From: Cylicocyclus nassatus
Lineage: Eukaryota; Nematoda; Chromadorea; Rhabditida; Strongylidae
Reading direction: 5' to 3'
DNA: 64,000 bases
NCBI GenBank assembly: GCA_958299035.1
Contig: CATQJL010000316.1
Location: 9,642,347-9,706,346, forward strand
Position numbers and translations under genes: made by a program. Of the stretch, positions 60,670 through 64,000 are shown one piece after another. The notes beneath the pieces are model-generated. The model did no database searches and was not told the DNA's origin. It saw only the letters and a program-made list of their open reading frames with translations. How positions within the stretch are numbered: position 1 is the stretch's first letter; every line of letters begins with the position of its first letter.

Positions 60670-62310
60670 AGATCGTATATGTTTAGAGCGAGGGACGGGA
60701 AACTAAAAACTTCTGTGCTGAGCCCGCACGTCACGTGAAGGCGAGCCATCTAATTTTCTAAATAAATAACATTATGCGTTTACATATGTCGACGGCTTCG
60801 ATTTTAGCACTCTAAACCTCAGTTTCGTTCTGTATATTAGGACTTGTAGTACGCCTCCCTGCAATCTCGTTTTTGCTACCTTACAGCTTGCCCCATAGAG
60901 AAGCGGTTCGCGGACTGTGTTTTGTAAGTCGATGCAAGAAAAACTTTACAGCTGGAAAACTTTTGTTTGGAGGCTATATTCAAGAGTTTTGTGTTTTTCT
61001 AGTTTCGTACGCTTCGTCCAGATGCGCCAAGCGTACTTGCCGCTGTTCTGTTTCTAAGCTCTAAAGTGGTAGATTCGGACAGACGAACAGCAGTAGGAAT
61101 GCGCAAAAACGAACGTTTACAACAAGAAAAGGATAAAGATTCAAATTTTCCCTTCTTCGAACGTGGGCATTTTAATGTATTTGAATGACGTTTGATGGTC
61201 TTGTCTCGCAGATGAAATGACTGCTTATCTACTTCAGACCTCCGAAGACGACGATTTTGTAAAGACGTAAGGTCAAACAAATATCACCGTACTAACCTGG
61301 GTCTGGCACACCATCAAAGAGGAATAAAAGCATTATTGATGAGCGTTTCTAGCATAGTACCCATATTTTGTCGTTGAACAAAGTAGTGGAAAACTCGATT
61401 TGTGATATCAGCCGAAGTGGGAGTTCAAGGTGAATATCTCCAATTGCAGTATCAAATGCTTATTTCGATTTCGCATGCGAATCGCGGAATGTGGAAGGTG
61501 CGGAGTCAAAACAACGCAAAAACGCTAGACCCACTCTGTGCTTAGCAGACACACTTGCACTTCGTTATCCACCCGTTTTACGGCTGATCTGCAGTATCCG
61601 CAGTGGTGTTTGTAAACCAGCCACCAAAATATTCATCTTTTTCAAAAGAATCGTTTTGCAGAAAAGATTAACAGACTTGAGATTAGCATTCACTGCTGAC
61701 TTTACGGATATGCACATTTTTTATGGCCATTCCCGCTTCCAAACTTTTTGAGATGAGATGTTGATTTCCGTAATAGGAACTTTCAAGTCTAGAAGTTGTA
61801 CTTCCTTAATTATGTTCTTTTAAATATTTGCTAGAGGGAACATGAACTAGCTGAGTTACTTAGGTACAGCTCATCGGTGTCGCGAATCACTGGGTTACTG
61901 GGACTGTTAGACTATCTGATTAGATTAAATGAAAGATACCACATGTTTAAGAGTCTGAAGAAGCAAATCCTGACAAGCGCTGGTTCTCCTTTACAGTAGA
62001 GGATACAAGCAGTTAATATGCACTTTGAGTCGACACAGAAAGTAGCAAAAATCAAAGTTTTTTCCGAACTATTTCTACAGCCTTCTAAATTATTGACAGT
62101 TTCGAGAAATGATTTTTTGAGTTTAGATGAAGTGAGTGTCGCTCAACTAATACTAATCGTGAAATCGTGACATATGTAATATTTTGTTCCTTACAATTTA
62201 ACCAAGGTTTCCGAGATAAAGTCAGGGCACAAGGCAGCTATGAATCTAGTCCCGAGGATGTCTCCATGAAATAAGTACCGTGAGCTTAATTCGCGAGCGG
62301 CTACCATATA
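60670..62310. other. No gene recognised
   Basis: AT-rich DNA with scattered short frames (for example 60999-61280 minus and 61491-61751 plus). I see no repeat boundary, RNA gene or conserved exon. Confidence 0.4.
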
Positions 62311-62312
62311 AA

Positions 62313-62515
62313 ACCCTGAGCATACCACGCGCGATTTCAGTCGCCGCCAGATCTCTTCAAGCCCAACACTCGCAAACCAAAAATGCCTGGTGTGTATTCA
62401 TTTTGTGAGTCGATAAGATGTGCAATTTTTCGTGTGCTCAAATTGAGTTTGCGAGCAGCTGGAGTATCGCCAAGTCGTGTCGCGTCTGAAATCGCGTGAG
62501 GTGTGCCCGGATCTT
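62313..62515. mobile_element. Diverged PIF/Harbinger-like MITE
   Basis: 'CCTGAGCATACCACGCGCGA' at the left faces 'TCGCGTGAGGTGTGCCCGG' at the right, with 'tttcagtcgc' inverted inside. It is a degenerate member of the family at 52777; the target duplication is no longer clear. Confidence 0.6.
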
Positions 62516-62962
62516 GAAATCGCTCCTCGTGCCCTAAAGGCGCTAAAAATGCACATACCAAATGCCGCTTTCCTGTCACACATGCCTCAGCGCTTCATGC
62601 TGCGTTCATGTTGTTTCCGGAAGTTCCGGCACAATTTCAGCAAACTATGTCGGAGCTGTGCCTGAGGCGCCTCATGCGCTGCAGCCGCCCATGTGCAGGA
62701 CTGGACAAAGGGATGGCGATTTCCAACCGTTCCAAATTTTCATAGTAATCTGCTCGCATTCGTCTCACAAGTATCTCGCTTCCTCTTGATGGAAAAAGGT
62801 TCAAACTTCGAGCGAGACTTGAGAATTAATGTGTTTCCGAGCCGTTTGTTGCATGAAGCTGTGTTTTTTTCGCGCATCCGTTACCCTCCATTATTTCGAA
62901 ATGCCGCTGCGTTCTCCATATACAAGGTGGCTGTTAAGTATTGGCGTTACAGCATATATATA

Positions 62963-63988
62963 TTAGGTCGTTCCGAAAGTAATGTCGCTTTTTTCAAATG
63001 GATTCCACAGCTCGTAGAACCAACGTTTTCAAGAGATCTTGGAAGCATTCGATGCAGCATTTCATCCTCTTTCTAATGACCGTAATTTCGCTGCACAATA
63101 CTCGAAGAGCTTTTGAAAAATCACCGAAATCTCCAACCCATGCTCTTTGGGAAGGTCAAGTTTCACAATTTTTCTAATTTTTTGTAATGACTCTCGGAAC
63201 GAGTCCAAGTAATGGATGGATAGAGCAAACCCTACAGAAAACAGCACATCTTTTTTCTACTTTCCAGAGCTCGTCATAATTTTTGTATACATTTTTTGAT
63301 GGAACCATCGAATTTTAGCAGGCTCGTCTCAGACACAAATGCATCAAACATCAATAAATCTTCGGATTTTGAAATTTACAAAGATGGATTATGCTTTGGC
63401 ACTGATTTTACAAACCAAATGAGCATTTGCCGCTTCAGATTAGCAACTTTCGAAAATTTCGAGTATAACCTGGGGCGCCCTGGAAAATCTGAATTATGAT
63501 GATTTGTCCCGGAAAATTTAATGAATCAGAAACAAAAAACAACTTGGAGAAAGAGGAGAAAAAGCTGCGTCGAATGACACCCGAGTTGCTTGCCGGTTGT
63601 TGTTCTGTGAGGTTTGAGTTGACCAGATATGGAATTTGATAGCATTGAAAAATTGGTTCCAGAAACCATAAGAAGCAAGCTAAGGAAAAGAAAAAAATTG
63701 TTCTCTGTTTTATAGGGTTTGCTCTATCCAACAGTCACTTGCATTTCTTCGGAGAATAGGTACAAAAATTCAAAAAAAAAAATAGCCGAACTTGACCATG
63801 GCAAAAAGCATGGGTCGCAGATTTTGGTAATTTTTCGAGAGCTCGTTGAATTTTATGCAATGAGATTACCACCATTAGAAAGATGATGAAATGCTGCATC
63901 GAATGCTGCTAAGATCTCTTGAAAATCTTGATTCCATGAAATGTGGCGCTCATTTGAAAAAAGCGACATTACTTTCGGAACGACCTAA
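62963..63988. mobile_element. Mariner-type TIR element, 1,026 bp, TA target site
   Basis: TTAGGTCGTTCCGAAAGTAA at the left and its exact complement at the right are flanked by TA (62961-62962 and 63989-63990). The inverted arms run about 300 bp. The unique centre (about 63290-63650) has no transposase, so it is non-autonomous. Confidence 0.85.
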
Positions 63989-64000
63989 TATATCTTTTTC

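Overview
This window is eukaryotic and most likely comes from a clade V (strongylid, hookworm-like) nematode. It is AT-rich, carries introns of about 45-60 nt with T-rich CAG acceptors, and contains a MAB-10/NAB-type gene and a receptor tyrosine kinase of the nematode KIN-15/KIN-16 type. Most of the remaining DNA is interspersed repeats: Tc1/mariner, hAT, PIF/Harbinger, Helitron, RTE and Ty3/gypsy elements, often nested in one another. The species call is inference; no search could be run.

Layout. 1-5 kb holds a decayed mariner relic and low-copy repeats. 5-10 kb is a cluster of MITEs: a hAT-like element with an 8-bp duplication, a [11 protein letters not shown] element, two tRNA-like remnants, and a Helitron-like element containing a ~319-bp GT microsatellite. 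10-12.7 kb is a 2.6-kb inverted-repeat element with a ~57-bp tandem array split by a mariner-type MITE. 13.45-15.67 kb is a mariner-ended palindrome that has taken a second TIR element into one arm. 15.85-20.85 kb is a complete, recent Ty3/gypsy LTR retrotransposon on the minus strand, with LTRs differing at 1 of 245 positions, a 5-bp target duplication, a gag-protease ORF and a pol ORF. 23.7-25.5 kb is a 1.8-kb near-perfect palindrome.

25.7-35.9 kb is a multi-exon receptor tyrosine kinase on the plus strand. It keeps the VAVK, HRD and DFG motifs but has in-frame stops, frameshifts and a lost glycine-loop residue, so I call it a pseudogene. Its large introns hold a hAT-like element, RTE reverse-transcriptase debris, foldback MITEs and a PIF/Harbinger MITE. 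37.4-42.2 kb carries Helitron copies in both orientations.

42.97-49.97 kb (possibly from 50.12 kb) on the minus strand is the one gene I judge intact: a ten-exon NAB-family transcriptional co-factor, orthologous in all likelihood to C. elegans mab-10. Both conserved NAB domains can be read exon by exon. Its longest intron is largely filled by an old mariner relic of the same family as the one at the window start. 50-64 kb has no gene I recognise; it holds a 15-bp-period minisatellite, PIF/Harbinger MITEs, foldback elements, a second Helitron-like copy, another RTE fragment and a mariner-type TIR element at the right edge.

The two host loci do not obviously cooperate. The dominant theme is serial transposon nesting, with one conserved developmental regulator persisting inside it.
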